Assembly: GCF_020080835.1 (NCBI RefSeq)
Contig: NC_058159.1
Location: forward strand, 24,772,474 to 24,836,473
Direction: 5' to 3'
DNA from: Cotesia glomerata
Taxonomy: Eukaryota > Arthropoda > Insecta > Hymenoptera > Braconidae
DNA: 64,000 nt
Of the stretch, positions 1 through 11,141 are shown in pieces; position 1 is the first letter of the stretch, and every line of letters begins with the position of its first letter. Under the pieces are notes generated by a model. The model was not told the DNA's origin. It made no database searches and was given only the letters and a program-made list of their open reading frames with translations. The position numbers and the translations under genes were made by a program.

Positions 1-2130
1 TCTTTATAGTAAAGTTTATTTACTTGAATATATGATGGGCCCGGAGATAAGGCAGTTTTACGCGCGAACTCTACCTATTTATTTATCATTTTGTTATTTT
101 TTTTCAATGATTAAATTTAAAAATAGAAGAATCAATTTATGAAGGACTATTATTAACATACTCCTGCCAAGTTTAATGATTTTTTGTTCAAAAATTACTA
201 GGTCAAAAAGCGTCTCAGTATTTTGTCCAAAATTTGAATATTCTCTGTCCTACATGTTCTTAATCTAATTTTTGATTGACATTTAAATCCTATAAAATAA
301 AAAGATAAGTTTATTCATTTGTGGACCAAATAATAATTTATAAAATTATAAACTTGTTTTTTTTTTTTTTTTTTTTTTTTTTAATGAACTTTACGAGCTT
401 TAAAAAACAAGACTGAGAAACGAACCCTTGTTCTGTTATTTTTTTACCTCTGTTTACTTCCGAGTTTAATGGAAAGTCAGGGAGCGATTGTAGTTTCGAA
501 CTCTACTCAGTGCAGTATAACTATCATTATACATACATATATATTACTCGTTCGTTCAAATATCGGAGCAATGTGTGACTCCATTACACCATAGGTGCAC
601 ACGTGTGCGACTCATAATATAACCTTCGCCGTCTCATACATGTGATGATAACGTTTTATTGTTATTGCGAATAGCCACGACGCCATCAAAACAGGCAAGA
701 AAAATAAATTAAAAAGTGGGTCTCTACTCTGCTTTCAATTCTTATATTTTTTATATGCAGTACCACATATTATTCATCACTCGCAAATCTAAAAGTATCT
801 TTTATTATTGAACGCTAAAATTGAAATTTATAAAATTAAGTGCTCCGAATTATTTATTTTATAAAGTACTAAATTATTTAAATTTATAAAGTACATCTGA
901 TTTTTAAAAGTTTATGTTCAATTATATATTAGGTACTTTGATCTAATAATTAACTTACATCATTAATATTTAACAACCAAAGAATAGAAATAAATTGGTA
1001 TTTTCGGTTTTATCTCTAAAGTGGAAAATTTATTGTATTAAGAAATTTGATATTTAAAAGTTCACAGAGATCGATTACTCGCATCATCTTTCATTCTCTA
1101 TCTTTATAATCTTCTTTACTATTTCTCTCACTTGCTCTCTTGTTCTCAATTGAGAACACACAGAGTTACCATTTTCTCTTTGTCAGTAAAACGAGGAACG
1201 AAACGACCTCGGAAATTCAAATATAGCTGTTGAATATGGTGATGAAGCCCGCCCAATCGAACCGTCAAATTCTAATAGTTTAAGAATTTTTTTTAAATAT
1301 ATAAAATAACATATACATACTCATTTTATTATATTATATCTAATTGTTATTACTATTATTTTTAATTATAATTATTTTTAATTATTATTATCATTACATT
1401 TACTCCTCAAAACTAATAAAATAATCTATGACATTAAAAATACATTTAACGCGATCAAAAATAACCGTTGAGTAATTTTCTTGTCAATCAATATTCTAAA
1501 TATACTTTACACGCGATAAAAAATATAATTCACCAAAGAAAACTATTAACTCATAAAACATAAATTTTGTTGTAATTTTAATCAAGTTTTTTTTTTATTC
1601 AAGTAAACACATTCCTTCACGTTTTTCAGTGATAACGACATAAATAATTAAATAACCGGTTAAATAAATATTAATAAATATATACTTATACAAGTTCAAC
1701 TATTTATTGTTTAATTTCCCAGGTCATTAGCACTTGAGTAAAGAAATAAAGTATATAATGCGTTCAATAAGACCAAGGTTAACAAAAATTTTAAAAAACC
1801 AACATAAAACTTTAGTCACACATCATACATTACTTATTTTATATCAAATAATTTGTCATTGAAAATAAAATAAAGTGACTGATTCAAACAGTGTAGAGTC
1901 TTAAGGTGGATTAGAAAAATCCATAAATTCCAGACAATTTAAATAAATAAATAAATAAAATAATCCATGTTCCTAGTATTTCTCTACACACACTTTCACA
2001 CATCTATTAAGCTCGTTAAATGATTCAAATATAATAAAGTACTTTAGTAAGTATAAAAATGTAACATTTTCCCGCGCACTATTCAATATTGTCACGTTTA
2101 ATACTTATTATTATTCATATTTTATTGCAG

Positions 2131-2181
2131 AATGATGAAAGCGTCGCCGGGGAAGTAATGAGAAACATGAACGACCGAAGA
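2131..2181 (+). other. Candidate orphan micro-exon (17 codons)
   Basis: A 51-base open stretch lies between a good acceptor (pyrimidine-rich, ending TTGCAG at 2130) and a consensus donor (GTGAGT at 2182). It reads NDESVAGEVMRNMNDRR with no stop. It is GC-richer than its surroundings. No partner exon is visible on either side within the window, and the matching minus strand lacks splice signals. It could be a cassette exon of a gene whose other exons lie outside the window, or chance. Confidence 0.2.
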
Positions 2182-2618
2182 GTGAGTGAAAAATGAAAAG
2201 CAAAATATAAATTAGTGCATATAGACATTAACTTGTATACATATATATCTTTTAAACATTTTCTTGATCTGATATTTCTTCTTATTATTATTATTCTTGT
2301 CTATCTAAATTCCTTCATCCTCTTACACTCCTACTCCAGCTTGTTCTCCCCCTCACTTTATATGCCCACACCAAGCTCCTAAAATATACACCAGTAAGAA
2401 GAGTAAGTAAAGTATGCGCACATACATTTAAAACTTTAGCTTCTTCGTATGTTTATGTTGTACCGTTTTCTACTCAGAGTATTGCAAACACTTTGGTTGT
2501 AACCCGCGTGTACTAAAACCCGGGAAAAAATAATAAAGTAAGAAATTATAAAAAATAGAATAAAATTTTAGGTACATGACAGTAATAATCATAATGTAAT
2601 ATAAATATAAATATAAAT

Positions 2619-2620
<2 letters not shown>

Positions 2621-2666
<46 letters not shown>
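2621..2666. repeat. (TAA)n microsatellite
   Basis: An uninterrupted run of about 15 AAT/TAA trinucleotides, likely length-polymorphic, lies in the presumed first intron of CRTC. Confidence 0.9.
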
Positions 2667-2667
<1 letters not shown>

Positions 2668-2786
2668 TAAATGAAGGCAGTGGTAGCAGTAGCAGAGCAG
2701 TATCATGCCATGAGGTTAGGGACATTGATCTATAAAGGAAATGTCTGAAGTTAAGACACTAATAATAAAAATGAAAAAATTCTTAC

Positions 2787-2900
2787 TCGACTAGTAACAT
2801 CCGAAACTTCTCTCATGATAGCTTCAAAAGCAGCAGTTTCCTCAGCCTGCTTCTGGTTGAGGAGAGCAATCTTTTCACTGAATTTCCGTGGGTTCGCCAT
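2787..2900 (-). CDS. CRTC: CREB-regulated transcription coactivator (CRTC), first coding exon only
   Basis: Starting with ATG at 2900, the minus strand encodes 38 residues beginning [20 protein letters not shown], followed directly by a consensus donor (GTAAGA, 2786-2781), phase 0. This is the N-terminal CREB-binding domain that defines the CRTC/TORC family; vertebrate CRTC1 begins almost identically ([20 protein letters not shown]). CRTC proteins move from cytoplasm to nucleus on dephosphorylation and coactivate CREB in metabolic and neural transcription. The remaining exons must lie further left and were not found down to base 1. A possible splice acceptor about 30 bases upstream of the ATG (around 2934) suggests that a non-coding 5' exon lies upstream, within 3100-3500. 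Confidence 0.92.
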
Positions 2901-4981
2901 GATGGCCGGGCCACGGCACAAGTACACAACCTACACACAAACTTAATCACGACTATATCTTCACAGTTACTTGCACAAAACACTTGATTATCACTTGTAA
3001 AATTACTGTAAATAATACGAATTATTGTTAAAAATATAATAACTTTATAAAATAAAAAAAGAAACTAACGAAAAATAAACAATAATAATAATAATAATTG
3101 GTAAATAATAAATCAGAATCCACCTGTCGAAAATCTAGGACAGACTCAAATAATCACGTCTTTCTATTTAAATATGTATTATTTCCACAGCTTCACCCGT
3201 TGTTTCTCGCTCGCTTTCTGGTTTCTCTCTCTTTTCTCGGATAGGAGCTTGCTCGGGTCTTTCACTTGCGGTCTGTTTGTTGCGTCCACAAGACCGCAAG
3301 CTTACGGAGAAGCTTGTCACACACAGTAGTAAAATACACAAGTTGTACAGCAACAATGCAGGTCTAAACACAACCGTGACTAGGATGTCCACGTCTTCTC
3401 ATTTCATTCCCTTCCTCTTTTTTCCCCACTGTACACGCGCGACACAAACACGACCTCTCCCCAGTCCCAGTACTCAAAAACTTCTTCTATTTCTACATGT
3501 ACTTTTCCGAGTCAAGATGAGTATTTCTTTAAATCCAGTCGCTTGTTTATCACTACCTGATCTGAAATAACAAAAATAATAATTATTAAAATTTATGTTG
3601 TTATCATTATCATTATTATTATTATTTTTGTTACTTGTTCTCTTGATCCAGTACAGTAGATATCTTACTTCACTATTCGTGTGTCAATACGATTCAGATT
3701 ATTGATAAAAAAATCTTTATCATAATGTTTTATTAAAAACGGTAAAAATTTTCAATAAATAAACGTAAAACATTATTGAGGAACGTTTTCTTCCACCACC
3801 GCATAAAGTACTTGAATCTAGAATATTAAAAATGAATGTCCGCTATTATTTATTTAATGTCTCTCTTTCTCCGTCTAAAATCGTGCTTTTGCTCGCTTCC
3901 ACCACACACATGAGAGCGTGTTGCAGGGTTTTTTAACACACCACTGCCGCCTCGATTGACTGACGGTCACTGATACGCAAGATTATGCGACGCAGCGCGC
4001 CACGCGCATCGCGCAGAAACTCTGTTTTTCAGAGCCATTGGTCTTACCATCGACATCGACAACGACGTACACTCAACTTCTCTGTTTTTACTTTTATTAT
4101 TCTATTTATTTATCTGTTTTATTAAATTTATATATATTCTGAATTTTTATAAATTTATTTAGGTATATAAACCTGTATATATGCGTAAAAATTTAAATTA
4201 ATATTCACTTTTATATTAAATTATAACAGTAGATATTTTTTATTTATTTACTAACAAAATGACTTAACATTTTTTATCAATGATACTTTTTGTTGTTGTT
4301 ATTGTTATTATTCATTTATATATTGTTTTGTTTTGTTTATGTAGGAGTGAAGGTGTGTTCCATGTCAGATGTTGAATATTGACAATGATTTTTCACATTA
4401 GGTGGGAAAATAATAACGTAACCGAAAGAGGTTACTTTCTTATTTAACAAAGAACACCACTTAACGCGCGCGACGATGACAGACTAAGGAAACATGCCCA
4501 AGGTTTTTCTCAGCTGGTGCAAAGCGAATCGTTTTATCGATTGAGGTTTTTAAGAGCTACTGCGCATCGGCGGCAACTTTTTATTCTGTTTGAATCTTCT
4601 TCAATTATTTACTCCAAATTGTCCAGACCAGACTCCAGAATTTCAATAAAAATTATTCAATAATTAATTAATTATTTGTAAGTTTTTAAAGCTATTTCAT
4701 AATTTAATTTCAAACTTCTGATTTTTGGTATAATAATTAATAACATTTATTTTGTTGGTAGATTGAGGAAAATGTTTTTTAACAAAGTGACGTATGACTC
4801 AACGTTGACGACCTTGATAATATTTTATCCTTGTTTCAAACTGTTTGTTCATTTTACGTATACTTGTCACAATGGAGTCTACATTTATGATTAGCAAGTG
4901 ATATTAATTTTTTTTTAAGATAGATTGTTGTAATCTACTCTATTATACTATAAAATATTACCATATATTATTGATATTAAT
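2901..4981. promoter_or_regulatory. Head-to-head promoter region between CRTC (-) and MALT1 (+)
   Basis: About 2 kb without a supported coding region. Two GC-richer islands stand out in AT-rich sequence: about 3180-3500 (CT-rich, probably CRTC 5' UTR or promoter) and about 3890-4080. A half NRF1/Ewg-like site (TGCGCAT) occurs near 4560, and a CRE-like TGACGTA near 4788 just upstream of MALT1. The open frames on both strands at 3168-3570 overlap each other and show no family features, so I treat them as non-coding. Transcription start sites cannot be placed from sequence alone. Confidence 0.45.
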
Positions 4982-7295
4982 ATGTACAAGTTTGATGAAG
5001 AACTTGAGCTTGTCTATTTGCCGGCTGTTATTTACAAACAACTTGTTGATGAATTAAATGATTACGGTTGGAATGTACTGGCTGAACAAGTGTCACAACA
5101 GCTTGGGTTCATTGGGTAATTCAAGATATATATTTATTTCATTTAAATGTTTAAATTATATTAATTAAAAGCGAATCTGACAGTTTTTTTTATAAATATA
5201 TAGGTAAATTGCATGTTAAAAATATTATTTTAAAATATTCAGAAAATTTTTTTCTGGCTCATTAAATTTTCAACTTATTATTTATGACATAATAAAAAAA
5301 ATTTACCTGTGAAATGATAATGCCTTTATTGAGTTTTAATCTCTTCAAAAAAATTTAATAGGCTACGTCATCAGTGTATAGTATTTTATGTCAACTAATT
5401 ATTGTTATTCAAGATAACTTGATAGTTTTTTTATTTTTGATAACAATTATGAAGTCTTAAATATAGTTAGAGAATTTCCAATTAATTTATCAATTATTAA
5501 ATTTAAATCTATTTTCAGTTGCAGTTGGATAAAATCATTAGATGATAAAATGAATTCAAAAAGTTCACCGGCTGAAAATTTACTAGATGAATTAAATATA
5601 CGAATGTGTACAGTGAGAATCTTAGGTAAACTATTAGAAAATTGTAAATTATTACGAGCGCTATCAATTATTCATGAACCACAAGCGTTAGTGATCACGA
5701 GGCAGCCTAATTCAAATGAAACTGATGAAGTAAGAGTAGCTTTTGGTAAATGTTTTAAATTAAAATGTCAAGCTACAGGATTACCACCGCCTGTTTTTGC
5801 TTGGTATCACGAGAATCTTCCGCTCGAGGGTCAAAATAAAGATGAATTGAGTATTATTATCAATAATACTGATCAAGAAGGAGAATACAAGTGCCAAGTG
5901 ACCCAAATTAGTTCAGATGAGTTAATTATCGATCAATTAACGTCGAATCCTGTTTGTCTAAAAATAAAATCAACGCCTGTTGTTATTACTAAACAGCCAT
6001 TATCGCTGGTTGAAGTACATATTAATGGTACCCTTAGATTAAGTTGTTTAGTATACAGTCATCCGGCTCCTAATTATCGCTGGTTTCATGACAACACTCA
6101 ATTGAAGATGCAGAAATCACATGAACTTGTTATAGAAAAATTTGAAGCTCAACATGAAGGAAAATATTATTGTCATATTTTTAATGATATCAGTGAAGTT
6201 TACAGTGAAAAAAGTAACGTTGTTGTAAGTATGATTATCTATATTATTAAGAAAAATAAGCAAAATTTTGTGTCCAGTATATTTATATGATAAAATAGGC
6301 CTTTTCATGGTTTCATATCATTCTTACCAATTGTCAATTTATGTTGATAAGTATTTAGGCTGCATTCGAAAATACTCTATCTCTAGATACATAATTAAGA
6401 AACGACCTTGTATCTCGTGAACTATTGAGATTTTTAAAGATATAAGCTCATCCCGATGTTATACTCAAGACCTTTCATTTAAGTACCCACATCAAATTTT
6501 CATATATTTATATATATTATATATATGTAAATATGAAAAATATATCAAAATGCATGTGGGTACTTAAATGAAAGCTCTTGATGAGTGTAACATCGGGATG
6601 AGCTTATATCTTCGAAAACGTCAATATTTAAGAAAGTACAGTGCAATTTAACAAAATTTATTATTTAATAAAGAAAAATTTTATTTATTTATAGTTCAAA
6701 TAGTGACTGCAAGGTTGCTAGTTTATAGTTTAATTATATTTTAATGTCTCGTAATTGATAAATTAAATACAGGACTTTTTTTATATAAATAGATTCAATT
6801 GCCTCGAGAAAAAGCAGTTGCCAAAATAGCATTGTTGATAGCAAATGAAAATTATTATTACCAGGAAAAATTAAAAACACCACAAAAAGATGTGGCAAAA
6901 CTTGGACAACTATTAGAACAAATTGGATTCCAAGTAATTTGTTTGTTAAATTTAACCACCAGCCAAATGAAAAATGCAATGAAAATTTTTAGTTCATTAC
7001 TTTGTGATGGTGTCTATGGTAAATTAAAAACTTATAATTATAATTAGTTATTATTTAATGTAATTTATTTATTTATTTATAAAAATAGGTTTATTTTACT
7101 TTGCTGGTCATGGTTTTAAGATGCAGGAAAGTTACATGCTTGCAGTAGATGCTCCGAATAATTTTTTGAGAACTGACGCAATATGCGAGAGCGAATTACT
7201 TGCAATGATTCTTCCTAAAGATCCAGCACTGCTCGTTGTGATTCTCGACACGTGTCAAACAGTCCCTCCGAAGTAATAATAAAACTTTTACTTAC

Positions 7296-7333
<38 letters not shown>

Positions 7334-8421
7334 TTGAAGATCAAAAAAAGTTTTAGTTTTAGTTACCAGAGTAGGCGTAATAGTTATTACTTGCTAAACT
7401 TATACATCCTCTGATTTATAGGGAATTAAATCCAGAAATTCATAGGGAGATCCCAAAAGTAAACGAGTATAGAAGTAACAAAAATCTGAGAAATTTAATT
7501 CAAGCGTACTCGACATCCAGTCATCGACCAAGTTATGAAAGATTGAGTACTAATTGTGGATTATACATTACTCATCTGAGTAAATTTATAACAAGAGACA
7601 TACCAGTGCAAAAAGTATTTGAAGAAACTGGAAAATGTAAGACAATTTGTCGGTAATTAATATAATAATTAATTAAGAATTAAATTAATAAATTGACCTG
7701 TGAGATTTATAATTGAACTTTTATATCACTGTTGAAATACTAATAGCTGTAATAATACGTTTTAAAAATATTTTTATGACAGCAATTGATATCTGGTTTG
7801 AAGGCAAAGAGAGAAATCAAATTCCAATGTTTGCTTTAACTGTTACTAAACCTTATCGGCTTATCGACGCTATTTACGCAGGTAATTTTAATCGTTTACG
7901 TCAAATCCTCAAATTATATATCTATCATAAATCTTCACAGTTATCATAATTAATTGTTTTATTTTTATTTATAGGAAAAACGTCAGACGTTATCAATTAT
8001 TTAGAAACTATTACAACTTTTCCAATTAAAATAATTGATCTAAATTTTAAACAGAGTGGAATTAATTGTCAACTTGTCATTACACAATTAATGAAACCAT
8101 ATTTAAATTTCGTAAAACTTAATCTCATTGGTCTAAACGATGATGTCACTGGAAATCTTTACCATTCCGTAAAATTAGAAAAAAATAATTTATATCGGTA
8201 TTCTCAAAAGAATGAATTCCACCTACATAATCCTCAGATTAATAAAGTGAGAATTATTCATGTTGATAAATTGATTTATAATTAATTAGTTGTTAATTAT
8301 TACTCAATCATAATTATTTTAGGGGCCCATCGTTATATCTATTGAAAGATGCGGCTCTTTCATTGGCGCTACATTATTTCAAGTTAGTGATCACATTCCA
8401 CTATTATTACGCAACTTGTAA
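4982..8421 (+). CDS. MALT1: MALT1-type paracaspase, complete, 8 coding exons
   Basis: Coding exons: 4982-5115, 5519-6224, 6793-7018, 7089-7272, 7422-7636, 7783-7881, 7975-8246, 8323-8421. Phases agree at every junction and give 644 residues. Residues 1-100 form a death-domain-like helical region. Two Ig domains follow at about 101-190 and 196-280 (each with a Cys pair and Trp). The paracaspase domain spans about 288-470, with the catalytic His in LFYFAGHG (about H363) and the Cys in ILDTCQ (about C411). The 48-residue spacing is close to the H415/C464 spacing of human MALT1. An Ig3-like C-terminal region follows. MALT1 cleaves after Arg and scaffolds NF-kappaB signalling in vertebrates; the insect role is less known, and Drosophila has no orthologue. 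The protein is shorter than human MALT1 (824 residues). It runs tail to tail with MAIP1. Intron 2 holds a hairpin repeat. Confidence 0.93.
6357..6715. repeat. Hairpin MITE-like repeat in MALT1 intron 2
   Basis: Two arms of about 75 bases are near-perfect inverted copies: about 6436-6510, starting ATATAAGCTCATCCCGATGT, and its complement at about 6535-6615. A short AT-rich loop separates them. The outer flanks (from about 6357 and up to about 6715, containing GTGACTGCAAGGTTGCTAGT) probably belong to the same insert, because GCGACTGCAAGGT followed by CTAGT recurs near 48126. Confidence 0.6.
7298..7331. repeat. (TA)n microsatellite in MALT1 intron 4
   Basis: An uninterrupted run of TA dinucleotides sits between the catalytic-Cys exon and the next exon of the paracaspase gene. 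Confidence 0.85.
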
Positions 8422-8643
8422 TTATTATTATAGGTTGACTTATTAATTATATGTATATATATGTATGTATTAAATTACAAAAAAATGTTACCTTATAAAT
8501 TAATAAATTATTTTTTTGTACAAATACATCGTATTAAATCTTGATCGCTAAAATAATCATTTAACTGAAACAAATGATGATTTATTTTTTTCTTACATAA
8601 TATTAATTTTTCTTTCAAGTAAGTCAGAATCACATAACTTTCA

Positions 8644-9930
8644 TTACTGAAACAAAAACAATAAATAATTATTTTTACTGCATAATTGTCAATAGAAATA
8701 CTTAACAATATTTAAAAAATTATAATCAAAAAAATACTCACCGCGGTCACCAACATTAGTTCATTATATTGATTAATTACCCAAGAGGAAGATGATATAT
8801 TTTCAGTATACTCTCTGCTGAATCTGCAGTTAATTAAGAAAATTTTTTCACGATATTCTGGCATAAGTCCCATTTGAAGTGGCGGTATTTCACCTCTTCT
8901 TTGCATTTCACCAAATCCTTTCAAGCAATAATATGTCATTTTTATTTCAACAAATAATCTTTCTCTACCTGAAATAATTAAAATCGATGAAAATTAATTT
9001 AGCAGATATTTTATGATTTTAAGAATTTTTTTTAACAATTAAATTATGTCAAAGAAAATAAGAAAAAAATTGACATTTAGAAAATTAAATAAATAAAAAA
9101 TGCAATTTTTTATAAAATAATTTTTCGGAGCAAATTTATTTATTAAATAAGATTTAAAAATTATCAAGTGACTGCTAACTTTAATGTCATTTAAAATCGT
9201 AGAAAATAATTATAGATATATTTAATTTATCAATACACAGTAATTATATAAAAAAAATTTGTTAAAACAGATAACTAATTTTAAAAAAAAATTACCTTCG
9301 TCTCCTTTAGATACAATGTCAATTGTGTATGGAAACATGCCATAAATTTCCTCTTTTTTTATAGGAATTAATTGTTTCTGTGCTTCTGATAACGTCGATA
9401 TTTTATACCTTAACTTTTGAATAACATCTGGAGTGACTAAACCTTGGAGACTATCGTAATCTTCTACAGCAAGTGTATGTGAAACCATTTCAACAGCCTT
9501 AAACAATTATTATTTTTATTAAAGACTATTCAAAATAATAATTAATGTAAATAAAACATACTTGCTTGGATCCATCAGCAAATTCGTGCATATTAAATTC
9601 TTTGTCAATTTGAGATTGCATTACAAAATGAAGGTTGTAAGAACTTTTTATGGATTTAAAAAAACTAGGCATCAATATCAGTGGATCATCAGTCAATGCT
9701 GAAAGTCGAACTGGTGGATTTAATTCCTCATTTGGCAGAGCACTGTAAAATCTCTTTTCTCCACAATTCGTTGTTTTTATTACAGAATCAATCATTCTTT
9801 TTTCTTGTAAACATGAGAAATTAGGTAATTTATTGCTTTCTAATTTTTTTATTTTATTTGCAGCAAGCACCCCGTAATATCGAAGACGTGAGTTATTACA
9901 AACATTTTTACAAATATTATTAAGCAACAT
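8644..9930 (-). CDS. MAIP1: Matrix AAA peptidase-interacting protein 1 (MAIP1) homologue
   Basis: Minus-strand exons: 9930-9562, 9497-9296, 8968-8742, and a final exon starting at 8646 whose first codon is the stop TAA (8646-8644). The model gives 266 residues. The N-terminus (MLLNNICKNVCNNSRLRYYG) is basic and amphipathic, as expected for a mitochondrial targeting sequence. The segment IDKEFNMHEFADGSKQAVEM matches the human C2orf47/MAIP1 region FDQEFSIEEFSEGAKQAF, and the C-terminal NCRFSREYTENI...SWVINQ matches YEFQREFTQG...DWTIAR. MAIP1 is a matrix protein that binds the m-AAA protease and protects newly imported EMRE for the calcium uniporter. Converges with MALT1, leaving about 220 bases for both 3' UTRs. 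The last junction is less certain: without that splice the frame adds about 9 hydrophobic residues. Confidence 0.85.
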
Positions 9931-11141
9931 TGCGATATAAACAATAATATATTCAAAACCTTAATAACAAAACGAATCTTTAGTTTGCATCACACTACAC
10001 CTGACTTTACTCCTCTGATGACCTAACCTAAAAAAATAAAAATAAATTAATCACTTATTCAGAAAAACTCATCTCACAAAATTTATTTTTACTGATTTAA
10101 ATAATTTACTTGATAAATTACGTATTCATATTGTTAAAAAAGTGAATTTAATAAAAAAATAATCCTAGATTTAAAACACCGGTACTTTAAAATTATGGCG
10201 GGATTTTTTGAATTATAAAAAATTTTTTTCTGCCTTAATTTTTAAATAAAAGATAATAATTGTGATTTATTGATAATTAATGAGAGGTAATTAAAAAAAT
10301 AGAAACAAAAATTATTTTCTAGAACAATATTTATTTTAGTTTCCATAAATTGATTATTTTTAAATCAATAACAGTGTGATGTACAGAAAAAAGCGATCAC
10401 ATTGTAAATTTTACACAGTAAATAATATAAAAAAATTATATTTTTGTTCAACGTTGATATAAATAATAGTACTTTTAATTATAAAAAAATCTTAAACGAA
10501 TTTAAATATCAAACTCAACGTTAGTTATAACAATTTGAATAATTTATATTAATAATAGAGGCACATTTCTCACAAGCATAACAAATCCAATGTAAATAAA
10601 TTTCGAATTATCATAGAATACAGTTGATTACTTTTAAATCAAATATACATCTTTTATAAAGTTAATATATGATAAGAAAACAAAAAAATCACTCAAAGTA
10701 AACATATATATAAGTGCAATAAAGCTATTTGCAATCTCAGAAAATATCGAAACCTATAGTAAACAATAAAACATTATATTTTGTACAATTATTACGATAA
10801 TCCCTAAGTTATAATTCCGTTTTTTAGCATTGAATTATTAATTTCAGCTATTTCACTTTTTTTACACACGCTTTGTTCACTTTATTTATTTCAATAACTG
10901 AAAAAAAAAAGTTATGATAATTAGCAGTTGTTTCAGCATACCGATAACTTTATAAAATAAAACTTAATTGTAACAACTAAATCGATAATTCGATTACGCA
11001 ATAAACTTTCTTTTAAATAATTAATATCAAGTCATGGATTTTTTTTTTCACCGGCTTATCTATAATTAGCGAAACTTGACATTAAGATAATTGTCATAAA
11101 GTAATAATTATATCGAGTCATTATCGTTAATATCATAGTCG
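9931..11141. other. Intergenic: MAIP1 promoter and CEP170-like 3' UTR
   Basis: About 1.2 kb of AT-rich sequence with no open frame of note. The MAIP1 promoter should lie just right of 9930, where there is no obvious TATA box. The 3' UTR of the CEP170-like gene should occupy part of 10700-11141. Nothing else is visible. Confidence 0.5.

Larger units (their letters stand above)
1..2786. other. CRTC intron 1 or downstream sequence; no confident gene
   Basis: AT-rich sequence downstream, on the minus strand, of the first CRTC coding exon, so probably part of a long first intron. I found no further CRTC exon here. It holds a poly-T run near 358-382, a (TAA)n/(ATA)n microsatellite at about 2621-2666, and one possible short plus-strand exon at 2131-2181 that is listed separately. 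Long first introns are usual for insect CRTC genes (family knowledge); the rest is inference. Confidence 0.5.

Noticed and set aside
3168..3570. Overlapping 74- and 97-residue frames upstream of CRTC
   Set aside because: They overlap antisense in CT-rich promoter or UTR sequence, with no domain or splice support.
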